This document shows positions 27,657 to 36,582 of a stretch of 64,000 nucleotides of DNA, piece by piece. Each line of letters begins with the position of its first letter. The stretch's first letter is position 1. The position numbers were made by a program, and so were the translations under genes. This DNA comes from Longitalea arenae (GTDB taxonomy: Bacteria; Bacteroidota; Bacteroidia; Chitinophagales; Chitinophagaceae): assembly GCF_016924755.1 (NCBI RefSeq), contig NZ_JAFFJX010000005.1, positions 310,001 to 374,000 of the forward strand. Reading direction: 5' to 3'. A model generated the notes under the pieces. The model was not told the origin of the DNA and did no database searches. It worked only from the letters and a program-made list of their open reading frames with translations.

Positions 27657-27850
27657 TTACAAGTGTTTTTTGCTTTGATGTGTAACGTAAGTTTATTAAT
27701 GGTAATAGGGTCCAAATATCCTGTTTTTTACTAATTCTTAACATTTCATGAACCTTACAACCAGGTGAACCGGGAACTGGGTTCGTTACAAAAACAGCTG
27801 CGCTGCTTTACAAACGTTCATTCCCGCCCGGCACAAAATATAAAATTAAA

Positions 27851-27883
27851 AGCCACACATGTATCTTATTTACATGAGTGGCT
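27851..27883 (-). terminator. Terminator of the OmpA-family gene
   Basis: AGCCACACATGTA (27851-27863) pairs with TACATGAGTGGCT (27871-27883) with one mismatch across 13 bp. On the minus strand the stem is followed by a T-rich stretch (TTTAATTTTATATTTTG), which fits a rho-independent terminator about 60 bp after the gene end. Confidence 0.8.
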
Positions 27884-27939
27884 GGTAATTTGTTCATCCT
27901 TTTATAAAGATCGCTGCTTTTGAAAAAGACAGGCTCCCC

Positions 27940-29463
27940 TTAGCGGTTCCTGTTGTTGGATAATTTCAGTTCTACCCGCCGGTTGGCTGCGCGGCCCGCC
28001 GCTGTACCGTTATCGGCAACCGGATTTTCATGACCATAGCCAATGGCTTCTAACCTGCTGGCATCAAGCCCTTTTTGGATCAGGTAGTTTTTAACGGCAT
28101 CAGCCCGTTTTTGCGATAAGGTCAAATTGCCCGAGGGACTACCCACATTGTCTGTATGGCCTTCTACCACCAGTTTAAGCGTGGAATCACCGCGCAGAAT
28201 GGCCACCACATTATTCAGAGCGCTGTAGGAGGCCGGTAGTATCTTATCGCTGCCCGACGCAAAGAATATTTTTTTAGCGGCATAACTTACCCGCTCTACG
28301 ATCTCTTTCCTGATCGCCGGACAACCATTGTTTTCCCGCACGCCAGCCACGGTAGGACATTTATCTTCACGGTCATTCATGCCATCGCCATCGCTGTCGG
28401 GCACCGGACAACCGTTGAATTCGGCAGGGCCAGCTTTATCGGGACAAAGATCCGTTTCATCGTTGAGGCCATCGCCATCGGTATCGGGTGGCGGACAACC
28501 CTGGTATTTCATGATGCCTGGCACATCGGGACATTTATCTTCAGGGTCAAGAACCGTATCATTATCGCGGTCACGGATCGGGCAGCCGGCATCGCGGGCA
28601 AGCCCCGGTTCGTTCGGGCATTTATCAACGCCGTCTGCTACGCCATCGCCGTCCTGGTCAGGACATCCGCCTGCCTTGGTTGAACCGGCGATATCCGGAC
28701 AGGCATCTGTTTTATCAGGCACGCCGTCGCTGTCTTTATCGTTGGTCAGCACCACTTTTTTACCCAGCCATAAGCCAATAGAGGCTCCAATAACCCGGTG
28801 TTTAAATGTGCCTTTATATGGCGCGTCGTAGAAATTAAGCAAGCCCTGGCTGATGAAACCAGTGAGTAAGAGGTTGCCAAACTCAAAGCCAACGCGGGCA
28901 TTTACGCCTGCATCAAAGGTGGTTACCTTGCGCTCGTTTTTGCCTACCTGAATGTTCGACTCATCTTTTGAATAGTTGATGCTTGAATCATCGAAGGAGA
29001 CCCTTGTTTCAGAAGTTTCTTTACCGTTATAGAAGAACGATAGATAAGGACCGGCACTGAGGATAAAATTACTTTTCCGGCTTTTGTTCAATGGCAGCTT
29101 CAGGGTAAAGTTGAGCGGAAGATCAATATAGTTGGTGTAAAAAGTATTACTGTGAAATAAAGTATCTGTTTGTACCTGGATAGTATCATACAGGCGTTGG
29201 TATTTTCTGCCCTTGGTCATATATAAAATACCTGGCTGAAAATACCATTTGTTACTGTAACCGAGCGGAATTTCGCCAATGAGGCCAATATGCATACCGC
29301 TTCTTTTAGTATAAAAGGGCTCAACGGTGTTTTCCCAGTTTGGTATAAAGTTCTTTTCAATAACTGAAGAGGAATGAGGACCACCCAAAATTCCCAGCCG
29401 CATTTGGGAATTGGCAACATGCATAACAGTGGTAAATAACAGCAGCAAGTAAAGTTTCTTCAT
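27940..29463 (-). CDS. OmpA-family outer-membrane protein with thrombospondin type 3 repeats
   Basis: A 507-residue protein linking outer membrane and peptidoglycan. It has a signal peptide (about 1-19), an N-terminal beta-barrel of PorT-like character (about 20-232), five thrombospondin type 3 calcium-binding repeats (DKDSDGVPD, DQDGDGVAD, DRDNDTVLD, DTDGDGLND, DSDGDGMND; about 235-385) and a C-terminal OmpA domain (about 395-505) with EGHTDNVGSPSGNLTLSQKRADAV. Full length and ordinary for the family. A strong hairpin terminator follows. Confidence 0.95.
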   Translation of the reverse strand: MKKLYLLLLFTTVMHVANSQMRLGILGGPHSSSVIEKNFIPNWENTVEPFYTKRSGMHIGLIGEIPLGYSNKWYFQPGILYMTKGRKYQRLYDTIQVQTDTLFHSNTFYTNYIDLPLNFTLKLPLNKSRKSNFILSAGPYLSFFYNGKETSETRVSFDDSSINYSKDESNIQVGKNERKVTTFDAGVNARVGFEFGNLLLTGFISQGLLNFYDAPYKGTFKHRVIGASIGLWLGKKVVLTNDKDSDGVPDKTDACPDIAGSTKAGGCPDQDGDGVADGVDKCPNEPGLARDAGCPIRDRDNDTVLDPEDKCPDVPGIMKYQGCPPPDTDGDGLNDETDLCPDKAGPAEFNGCPVPDSDGDGMNDREDKCPTVAGVRENNGCPAIRKEIVERVSYAAKKIFFASGSDKILPASYSALNNVVAILRGDSTLKLVVEGHTDNVGSPSGNLTLSQKRADAVKNYLIQKGLDASRLEAIGYGHENPVADNGTAAGRAANRRVELKLSNNRNR

Positions 29464-29567
29464 ACCGGTTTCAGCTTGACAGACAACAAATAACGTTTTA
29501 AACCCCGTTATATTGTTTCGGGGGCCGCCGGGAATCTATAAGCTGATGGTGGGAAAGTTGAAGATCA

Positions 29568-29655
29568 GGAAGTCAAATCAGTCAGGCAGTCAAATGAGTT
29601 ATATAACTACTAACGAATTTGACCCATTTGACTGATTTGACCCATTTGACTATTT
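29568..29655. repeat. 9-bp ATTTGACYS array with inverted partner
   Basis: Four tandem 9-bp units (ATTTGACCC, ATTTGACTG, ATTTGACCC, ATTTGACT) end at about 29653, just at the stop of the aldehyde dehydrogenase gene. About 30 bp to the left are AGTCAAAT words in inverse orientation, so the region can form an imperfect hairpin. Confidence 0.75.
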
Positions 29656-31187
29656 TATACATGAAACTTGATGCCCTGGGCTAAGGGTAATTGCGTAGAA
29701 TAATTGATCGTGTTCGTTTGACGCCGCATATACGCTTTCCAGGCATCGCTGCCGCTTTCACGGCCGCCACCGGTTTCTTTTTCGCCGCCGAATGCGCCGC
29801 CGATTTCTGCCCCCGAAGTGCCGATATTTACATTGGCAATACCACAATCACTGCCGGCTGCAGAGAGGAACTGTTCTGCTTCACGCAGGTTCAGGGTCAT
29901 AATACTGGACGACAGCCCCTGCGGTACACCGTTTTGAATGGCAATGGCATCGTCGAGCGTACTGTATTTCATTAAATACAAAATAGGCGCGAAGGTTTCC
30001 TGTTCAACGATCTTATAATGAGGTTCTACTTCTGCAATGCAGGGTTTAACATAACATCCGCTTTCATAACCATTGCCATCCAGTACACCGCCTTCCACAA
30101 TAAAGCGGCCACCTTCTTGTTTACAGGCATCCAGCGCTTTTTGATAGCCAACAACCGCATCCCGGTCGATCAGCGGGCCTACATGGTTGTTCTCATCAAG
30201 CGGGTCGCCAATACGCAATTGGTTATACGCGGCTACCAGTTTATCTTTTATGGTATCGTATACTTCTTCGTGAATGATCAGCCGCCGTGTAGTGGTACAG
30301 CGCTGACCGGCTGTGCCCACAGCGCCAAAGACCGCCCCGCGGATGGCAATATCCAGGTCGGCATGTTTTGAAATGATGATGGCATTATTGCCACCCAGTT
30401 CCAGCAGGGCCCTGCCAAGGCGGGCGCCAACAGTGGCTGCCACGGCCTTGCCCATACGCGTTGAACCGGTAGCCGATACCAGCGGAATACGGGTGTCGGC
30501 CGATAACCATTCACCTACTTCACGCCCGCCAACCACCAGTCCGTTTATACCATCGGGCACATTGTTCCGTTTAAACACTTCCTGGATAATATTATGACAG
30601 GCTACTGCACATACCGGTGTTTTTTCAGAAGGTTTCCAGATGCATACATTGCCACAGATCCAGGCCAGCATGCTGTTCCAGCTCCATACCGCTACGGGGA
30701 AATTAAAGGCGGAAATAATGCCCACAATGCCAAGGGGATGCCATTGTTCATACATCCGGTGGGCTGGCCGTTCGCTGTGCATAGTTAACCCGTATAACTG
30801 ACGCGACAGGCCCACGGCAAAATCGCAGATATCGATCATTTCCTGTACTTCGCCCAGGCCTTCCTGCAGGCTTTTGCCCATTTCATAGGACACCAGTTTG
30901 CCCAACGGTTCTTTATACGCCCGCAGCGCATCGCCGATCTGGCGCACGATCTCGCCCCGTTTAGGCGCCGGCCAGGTACGCCATTCGAGGAAAGCTTCCT
31001 GTGCTTTTGCCACTACCAGGTCATAATCACTTTTATCGGCAGTCTGTACCGTTGCGATCAGTTTACCATCTACAGGCGAAAAAGATTCTATGACCGCACC
31101 ATGCGCAGCAAGGGGCGATAAACCTGTTGAAACACCCGGGTTCTGTTTGCTTATTTTTAAGGAGGCGAGAAGATCCATATGGTGCAT
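29655..31187 (-). CDS. ALDH7-type aldehyde dehydrogenase (probable alpha-aminoadipic semialdehyde dehydrogenase)
   Basis: A NAD-dependent dehydrogenase of about 510 residues resembling antiquitin (ALDH7A1/AmaB), which oxidises alpha-aminoadipic semialdehyde in lysine breakdown. Features are the cofactor loop SATGSTRMGKAV, the general base in LELGGNNAIII, the catalytic Cys in GQRCTTTRRL and the ALDH7 C-terminus GGAFGGEKETGGGRESGSDAWKAYM. ATG codons at 31187 and 31178 both fit. The frame stays open a further 108 codons upstream, but only because it runs through a heptad array. Its neighbours do not form a lysine pathway. Confidence 0.93.
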   Translation of the reverse strand: MHHMDLLASLKISKQNPGVSTGLSPLAAHGAVIESFSPVDGKLIATVQTADKSDYDLVVAKAQEAFLEWRTWPAPKRGEIVRQIGDALRAYKEPLGKLVSYEMGKSLQEGLGEVQEMIDICDFAVGLSRQLYGLTMHSERPAHRMYEQWHPLGIVGIISAFNFPVAVWSWNSMLAWICGNVCIWKPSEKTPVCAVACHNIIQEVFKRNNVPDGINGLVVGGREVGEWLSADTRIPLVSATGSTRMGKAVAATVGARLGRALLELGGNNAIIISKHADLDIAIRGAVFGAVGTAGQRCTTTRRLIIHEEVYDTIKDKLVAAYNQLRIGDPLDENNHVGPLIDRDAVVGYQKALDACKQEGGRFIVEGGVLDGNGYESGCYVKPCIAEVEPHYKIVEQETFAPILYLMKYSTLDDAIAIQNGVPQGLSSSIMTLNLREAEQFLSAAGSDCGIANVNIGTSGAEIGGAFGGEKETGGGRESGSDAWKAYMRRQTNTINYSTQLPLAQGIKFHV

Positions 31188-31223
31188 TTTCGACAAATGT
31201 AGGGAAAACTGGCAAGTAGCGGT

Positions 31224-31436
31224 GAATGGGCAATGGTCAATGGGCAATAGGCAATAGGCAATAGGCAATGGGCAATGGGCAATGGTGAATGGTGAATGGT
31301 CAATGGTGAATGGGCAATGGTCAATGGGCAATAGGCAATAGGCAATGGGCAATGGGCAATGGTCAATGGGCAATGGGCAATAGGCAATGGGCAATGGTGA
31401 TGGGCAATGGTGAATGGTCAATGGTGAATGGGCAAT
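31224..31436. repeat. SAATRGK heptad array
   Basis: About 30 units of the 7-bp word [C/G]AAT[G/A]G[G/T] (CAATGGG, CAATAGG, CAATGGT, GAATGGT) run almost without indels; one unit has 6 bp. Because 7 is prime to 3, all frames are traversed, creating long open frames of repeated seven-residue peptides such as PLPIAYC. It lies upstream of the ALDH start. Confidence 0.92.
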
Positions 31437-31549
31437 GTTGAAGCGTTTACAGTTCTCATTAGGGTTGAAAGTGAAGCCCTGAAACCTGTACCCTTGTAAC
31501 CTGTAACACAAACTTAGAACCTCGAATCAACTTAATGACCGGTAACAGG

Positions 31550-31715
31550 AACCGGCAATCGGCAACTGGTAACCGGCAACCGGCAACTGGCAACTGGTAA
31601 CCGGTAACCGGCAACTGGTAACCGGTAACTGGTAACTGGTAACCGGCAACTGGCAACCGGCAACTGGTAACCGGTAACCGGCAACTGGTAACCGGCAACT
31701 GGTAACCGGCAACCG
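31550..31715. repeat. AACYGGY heptad array, perfectly phased
   Basis: Twenty-three consecutive 7-bp units plus a partial unit follow AAC[C/T]GG[C/T] (one unit is AATCGGC) with no indel. The array ends 3 bp before the minus-strand stop codon of the membrane protein gene at 31718. The gap between this array and the SAATRGK array contains AACCTGTA words and GAACCTCGAA, a word also found inside the inverted repeat at 46671-46774. Confidence 0.93.
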
Positions 31716-31717
31716 TA

Positions 31718-32272
31718 TCAGCTAATCATCGCATTCGCTAATTGCTTTCTGCAGTAGTCGTTAAACTCATCTTCATCCGCATCGTCGTCTTCATCGTCTT
31801 CGACTTCGCGCTGTAAAATGCGATTATTGGTGAAGTCGAGGGTGAGTAATCCATCTTTCAGCACAATATTGCTGAAATGTTTCCAGTGGTATCTTTTTTT
31901 GAAGAGAGAGTTTATTACGATCTCGTTATCGGAGAAACCGATCTCGACGGAATATTTTACCTGGTATTCAAGTAAGGCGAGGATGATAAAAACAAAAGCC
32001 AGCCATTGAAAGTAGGGCATTTTCATCCATACCAGCGCAGCTATCAATAAGGAGCGGCTGTAATAGACCTTCCGTTTTTTGGCAGCGAGTATAAGGTTCC
32101 AGATCACGAAGCCCAATACCGCCAAACTGCCAACCAGCGCCAGGCTTACGTTGCGGCTGGTGAATAATTCCAAACTAAAACAAACGACAGAAAAAAGACT
32201 GAGAATTAAGCCCAGTATATCGATATACCGGTGACTTTGATTTTTGAGGGTAACAACATACTGATATACCAT
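31718..32272 (-). CDS. Membrane protein with PH-like domain and acidic tail (unknown function)
   Basis: A 184-residue protein not assigned to a family. Four hydrophobic segments (about 20-37, 43-64, 74-88, 90-104) are followed by a soluble part (VEIGFSDNEIVINSLFKKRYHWKHFSNIVLKDGLLTLDFTNNRIL) that looks like a bacterial PH-type beta domain, then a highly acidic stretch (EVEDDEDDDADEDEF). It starts 8 bp after the arginase-family gene on the same strand, so the two are probably co-transcribed. A heptad array begins directly after its stop codon. Confidence 0.8.
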   Translation of the reverse strand: MVYQYVVTLKNQSHRYIDILGLILSLFSVVCFSLELFTSRNVSLALVGSLAVLGFVIWNLILAAKKRKVYYSRSLLIAALVWMKMPYFQWLAFVFIILALLEYQVKYSVEIGFSDNEIVINSLFKKRYHWKHFSNIVLKDGLLTLDFTNNRILQREVEDDEDDDADEDEFNDYCRKQLANAMIS

Positions 32273-32279
32273 AGGCGCT

Positions 32280-33326
32280 TTATTGGTTGCTGGCCACCAG
32301 CAGGTTGGCTAATCTCCATAAAATATGCGCACCTACATTGGCATCCCATTCATTATTATCGCCTACGCCTATTTCAACGAGGTCGAAACCGATGAACTCA
32401 CGGCCGCTTTGCACTACTTTTTTAAGCAGGTAGAAGATCTGTTCGGTTTCAAAACCACCCTGTACCGGTGTGCCAGTATTGGGGCACAATTTAGGGTCCA
32501 GTCCGTCAACATCAAAACTAAGCAATACCTTTTGGGGCAATTTGCTTACGATCTCATCGGTGATCTGTTTCCAGGTCTCTCCCTCGAACTGGCGTTCCTT
32601 AATGTCTTTATCGAAATAAGTGGTTACGCGGCCCTGGTTATTCTTTATATATTGCCATTCTTCCTGGCAGTAATCACGCGCGCCCAGCTGTACGAGATGG
32701 GTAAGCGAAGGAATTTCATTAAGCGCATTGTACATAACACTGGCATGGCTGTATGTAAAGAGCTCATACGATGCACGCAGGTCGCAATGCGCATCAATTT
32801 GCAATACGCCGATATCGCCATGTTTTTCAGCCATGGCCTTAATGAAGCCCAATACAATGCTGTGGTCGCCGCCAAGCAGGGCTACCAGTTTATTGCGGTT
32901 GATCAACTGTTTTGTTTGTTCGTATACCCAGTTGTTCAAAAATTTGCCGCCTTCATTGATCTCTTTAAGCGATTTGCACATGAAGAAATTCTTCTCCAGT
33001 ACCTCGCCTTTGGAAATATAATCGATGTATAATTCGGCTTCTTTGCGCAGGTAATCGCTTTTCAGCAGGATCTTTTTATCGGGCGAGCGCATAAAAAAAC
33101 CCTGTCGCCAGGACTCTTTGGTGTCAGGGTCGAAAAGATCAACCTGCATGCTGGCTTTAAATATATGATCGGCTGCCCGCGCGGTTCCGGCATTATAGCT
33201 TACTGTTACTTCCCAGGGCACCGGCAGGATAACCAAACGGGCGTCTTCTTCTGTGAAGGGCAGTCCAAAAATGTTATTATTTGGGTTACTGGCCCCGTTA
33301 GGATCAAAATGAGATAGGTCTGTCAT
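32280..33326 (-). CDS. Arginase/agmatinase/formiminoglutamase-family hydrolase
   Basis: A 348-residue ureohydrolase-fold protein. The two-manganese site is recognisable: GGDHSIVLG, DAHCDLRASYE and SFDVDGLDP. It is longer than typical agmatinases (about 305) because of an N-terminal extension and a charged insert (about 85-130), as in the Bacteroidota agmatinase-family group. Likely it hydrolyses a guanidino or formimino substrate. Which one cannot be read from sequence. It heads a two-gene unit with the membrane protein and is divergent from ccmE. Confidence 0.9.
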   Translation of the reverse strand: MTDLSHFDPNGASNPNNNIFGLPFTEEDARLVILPVPWEVTVSYNAGTARAADHIFKASMQVDLFDPDTKESWRQGFFMRSPDKKILLKSDYLRKEAELYIDYISKGEVLEKNFFMCKSLKEINEGGKFLNNWVYEQTKQLINRNKLVALLGGDHSIVLGFIKAMAEKHGDIGVLQIDAHCDLRASYELFTYSHASVMYNALNEIPSLTHLVQLGARDYCQEEWQYIKNNQGRVTTYFDKDIKERQFEGETWKQITDEIVSKLPQKVLLSFDVDGLDPKLCPNTGTPVQGGFETEQIFYLLKKVVQSGREFIGFDLVEIGVGDNNEWDANVGAHILWRLANLLVASNQ

Positions 33327-33670
33327 AAATCATATATCATACTACGCAAAAAAAAACGGGATGCAAGGTAGCACAGGAATGGCAGGCGGCAAAAAAATAA
33401 TGGATAAACAAGCATACGTTTGTTAGGAGGGTTACCGGTCGCCGGTCGCCGGTTACCAGTCGCCAGATACCAGTTCCCACTCTCCCGCAGCCAGTCCATC
33501 CGACAGCATCAGTATTCAATACAGGTACCTGGCAATTAATTTACTTCGGTCAGCGGCCTGGTGACCGGAAACCGGTAACCGGCAACAATGACTTCCAGTG
33601 ATCGAAATGTTAAAGATTTGTCTATTGACATATAATTAAAATCTATCCACCCCTCAATATGTTTTTGAAC
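33327..33670. other. Divergent intergenic region with degenerate heptad repeats
   Basis: This spacer between the ureohydrolase gene and ccmE has no supported gene. It contains GTCGCCG/GGTTACC-like words (33429-33475) and ACCGGTAACCGG-like words (33556-33588), remnants of the AACYGGY family. It is one of few arrays not located 3' of a gene. Confidence 0.6.
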
Positions 33671-33678
33671 TAACTTTG
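33671..33678 (+). promoter_or_regulatory. Promoter -7 element of ccmEF
   Basis: TAACTTTG matches TAnnTTTG exactly, 54 bp upstream of the ccmE ATG. No clear -33 box is visible. Confidence 0.55.
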
Positions 33679-33732
33679 CGGTGCATAAAACAATTGTGCC
33701 ACGTCTTCAAGGCGTTACGATAAACATTTCAG

Positions 33733-34152
33733 ATGAAAAAGATCCATATTGTTATTCTTGTGGGCATTGCGGTCTGCATCATGATCCTCCTGAGCTTTAT
33801 GGCCGACCTGTCGACCTATGAAACCCTGGCCTCGGCCCGTCAGAAAGAAGGAAAAACGGTAACTGTTATTGCCAAACTCGACAAATCGGTGGCAACGCCC
33901 ATCGAATACGACCCTGCCAAAAATCCCAACTTAACTCAATTTTACGTGATCGATTCACTGGGAAACAAGGCGCAGGTGCGTTATTATTTCGAAAAGCCTT
34001 TTGACATGGAGAAAAGTGATCGTATTGTGCTGAAAGGAAAAATGCAAGGCGAAGTATTTGAAATTACCCGTAAAGACGGTATCCTTATTAAATGTCCTTC
34101 CAAGTATAAAGACGATCCCAAGGCTGCGCAGAACAATCTGACTCAAAATTAA
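33733..34152 (+). CDS. ccmE: Cytochrome c maturation protein CcmE, CxxxY variant
   Basis: CcmE is the periplasmic heme chaperone of system I cytochrome c maturation. The 139-residue protein has an N-terminal membrane anchor (about 5-23), an OB-fold domain (VTVIAKLDKSV, YVIDSLGNKAQVRYYF, DRIVLKGKMQGEVFE) and the heme-attachment segment LIKCPSKYKDD. The classical attachment His is replaced by Cys121, with Tyr125 in CxxxY spacing. That is the form known from system I* organisms such as Desulfovibrio. The gene is 9 bp upstream of ccmF; ccmABC are not in the window. Confidence 0.93.
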   Translation: MKKIHIVILVGIAVCIMILLSFMADLSTYETLASARQKEGKTVTVIAKLDKSVATPIEYDPAKNPNLTQFYVIDSLGNKAQVRYYFEKPFDMEKSDRIVLKGKMQGEVFEITRKDGILIKCPSKYKDDPKAAQNNLTQN

Positions 34153-34161
34153 AAAGCTGTA

Positions 34162-36582
34162 ATGAAGTATATCGGTGAACACCTGTTACCCGGTCAGTTG
34201 GGACATTTCCTGGTTGTGCTTTCCCTGGTAGCGTCACTTGTAGCTACTATTGCCTATTTCAAGGCCTCTAATGCCACTTCACCCCAAGACCACGATGGCT
34301 GGAAAAAACTGGCGCGTATTGCATTTATGATCGATGCCGCCTCTGTTCTGGCTGTTTTCAGCATCATATTTATCATCATTGCCAATCACTTTCACGAATA
34401 TTTTTACGCCTGGAACCACTCTGACCGGTCCCTGAAGCCCAAATACCTGCTGAGCAGCATCTGGGAAGGGCAGGAGGGGGCATTCCTGTTGTGGGCGGTA
34501 TGGCATGCCTTAATTGGCCTGGTATTGATCCGCACGGCCAAAAAATGGGAAGCGCCGGTAATGACCGTCATCAGCTTCGCCCAGCTTTGCCTGGCAACCA
34601 TGATCCTGGGTGTGTATATTTTCGATATAAAAGTGGGCAGCAGTCCCTTTTTACTCACCCGGCACCAGTTTCAGGATGCGCCGGTGTTCTCCGCTAAAGA
34701 TTATCTCAGTCAGCCCAAAATATTTAACGGCAACGGTCTCAACCAGTTGCTGCAGAATTACTGGATGGTGATCCACCCGCCGGTATTGTTCCTCGGTTAT
34801 GCCAGCACCCTGGTGCCTTTTGCTTTCTCCATCGCCGGTCTGTGGAAAAAAGATTTCGGCGGCTGGACAAAACAGGCCTTACCCTGGTCATTATTTTCCG
34901 GGGCCATTTTTGGCCTGGGTATCATGATGGGCGGCGCCTGGGCCTATGAATCCCTCACTTTCGGGGGGTATTGGGCCTGGGACCCGGTTGAGAACGCTTC
35001 CCTGGTTCCCTGGCTGATCATGATCGCCGGTATTCACACCCAGCTTATTTACAATTCCACAGGCCATTCCTTAAGGGCTACGCATGTGTTCTTTATCCTG
35101 AGTTTTCTGCTGGTATTGTACTCAACATATCTTACCCGCAGCGGTGATCTGCAGGATACCTCGGTGCATGCTTTCGTTGATTCGGGCATGAACTGGCAGC
35201 TGCGTACCTGGCTGTTCGCCTTTATTGTTCCATCCCTGGCCCTGCTGATCGTACGGTATAAAAAGATCCCGCAGATTGCCAAAGAAGAAGAATTCAGCAG
35301 CCGGGAATTCTGGATGTTCATCGGTTCGCTGGTATTGTTCCTGTCGGCCATGGCCATTATCATTCCTACTTCTTTCCCTATTATCAATAAACTGTTCGGT
35401 ACCAGCCTCGTGATCGGGGAAGACAAAGAATTTCCCTATAACCGGATCCAGATCTTTGTGGCCATCGTGATCGGGGTGTTAACGGCCATCGGCCAGTACC
35501 TGAAATACAGGAACACGGCAAAAGCGTATTTCACTAAAAAAGTGATGTGGGCTACGATCATTGCTGTGCTGGTGTCGGTTTCGATCAGCTATTTTGGCAA
35601 CATCAACTATACGAAATACGGACTTGGCTTCCTGGCAGCCATTCACCTGGCTTTGTTTGCTTCGGTATATGCGGTGATCGCGAATGCCGGCTACATTTTT
35701 ACAGGATTGAACGGTAAACTGAAAGCAGCCGGCGCTTCGGTAGCGCATTTGGGCTTCGGGCTCATGCTGGTGGGTATCCTCATCTCTTCCTCTAAAAAAG
35801 AAGTGCTTTCGGTAAATACTTTCAACCCGCTGAATTTTGGCCCTGAGCGCGCTAAAGAGGGTTTTGAGAACCTGACCCTTTTCCGCGATGTAAAAACCGA
35901 TATGGGTAAGTACTGGGCCACCTATGTGCGGGATTCCGTGAACGAAAATGGCAATATCACCTATTTCCAGGTAGATATGGAGCGGAAAGATGGCAAAGAC
36001 AAATTCACCCTCTATCCCAACCTTATCAAAAATACGAAGGGGCAGGAGGGTATGTCGAACAACCCCGATTCGCGCCATTACTGGAATAAAGATATTTTCA
36101 GCTATGTGAACCACGCCAGCTCATTGGAGGAGGCTTCCGATACGGCGCAATTCAAAAATCATGTGGTGAAGACCGGTGACACCGTTTATTATTCAGAAGG
36201 TTTTATGATCCTCGACAGTGTTACTGTAAACCCAAATGATGAAAAGCACAAATTCACCAGTAGGGACACGGCGATCATGGCCAATCTTACGGTGATCACA
36301 AAAGAACAGCAGAAGCTGACAGCCAAACCCGTGTTTTATGTGCGGAACAATGGTGCTCAATATGTGCTCGACACGGTGCATTCGGAGGGACTGGCTATTG
36401 GCCTTACCCGTATAGCCGATGATAAGCATTTAGAGATCAGCGTGAAGGAATCTTCCCGCCTGACGCCTTTCCTGGCCCTGAAAGTGTTGCAATTCCCTTT
36501 CATAAATCTCGTTTGGCTCGGGGTTATTCTCATGATAGCGGGTTTTGTAATAAGTATTGTGCGCAGGATAAAACTGTTATAA
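34162..36582 (+). CDS. ccmF: Cytochrome c heme lyase subunit CcmF/CcsA-type
   Basis: An 806-residue polytopic inner-membrane protein that joins heme to apocytochrome c, taking it from CcmE. The tryptophan-rich motif is GGYWAWDPVENASLVPWL (WAWD at 271-274), with conserved histidines in VIHPPVLFLGYA and GIHTQLIY. A large periplasmic domain lies near residues 560-775 before the final helix. It is longer than Escherichia coli CcmF (about 650), as expected for Bacteroidota. It forms an operon with ccmE. A heptad/inverted repeat region follows the stop. Confidence 0.95.
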   Translation: MKYIGEHLLPGQLGHFLVVLSLVASLVATIAYFKASNATSPQDHDGWKKLARIAFMIDAASVLAVFSIIFIIIANHFHEYFYAWNHSDRSLKPKYLLSSIWEGQEGAFLLWAVWHALIGLVLIRTAKKWEAPVMTVISFAQLCLATMILGVYIFDIKVGSSPFLLTRHQFQDAPVFSAKDYLSQPKIFNGNGLNQLLQNYWMVIHPPVLFLGYASTLVPFAFSIAGLWKKDFGGWTKQALPWSLFSGAIFGLGIMMGGAWAYESLTFGGYWAWDPVENASLVPWLIMIAGIHTQLIYNSTGHSLRATHVFFILSFLLVLYSTYLTRSGDLQDTSVHAFVDSGMNWQLRTWLFAFIVPSLALLIVRYKKIPQIAKEEEFSSREFWMFIGSLVLFLSAMAIIIPTSFPIINKLFGTSLVIGEDKEFPYNRIQIFVAIVIGVLTAIGQYLKYRNTAKAYFTKKVMWATIIAVLVSVSISYFGNINYTKYGLGFLAAIHLALFASVYAVIANAGYIFTGLNGKLKAAGASVAHLGFGLMLVGILISSSKKEVLSVNTFNPLNFGPERAKEGFENLTLFRDVKTDMGKYWATYVRDSVNENGNITYFQVDMERKDGKDKFTLYPNLIKNTKGQEGMSNNPDSRHYWNKDIFSYVNHASSLEEASDTAQFKNHVVKTGDTVYYSEGFMILDSVTVNPNDEKHKFTSRDTAIMANLTVITKEQQKLTAKPVFYVRNNGAQYVLDTVHSEGLAIGLTRIADDKHLEISVKESSRLTPFLALKVLQFPFINLVWLGVILMIAGFVISIVRRIKLL

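Noticed and set aside
31188-31511. N-terminal extension of the ALDH reading frame by 108 codons
   Set aside because: The extension is translated heptad repeat (peptides like PLPIAYC repeated); real ALDH7 homology starts at 31187 or 31178.
31224-31715. CRISPR array
   Set aside because: Units are 7 bp and contiguous, with no spacers and no cas genes in the window.
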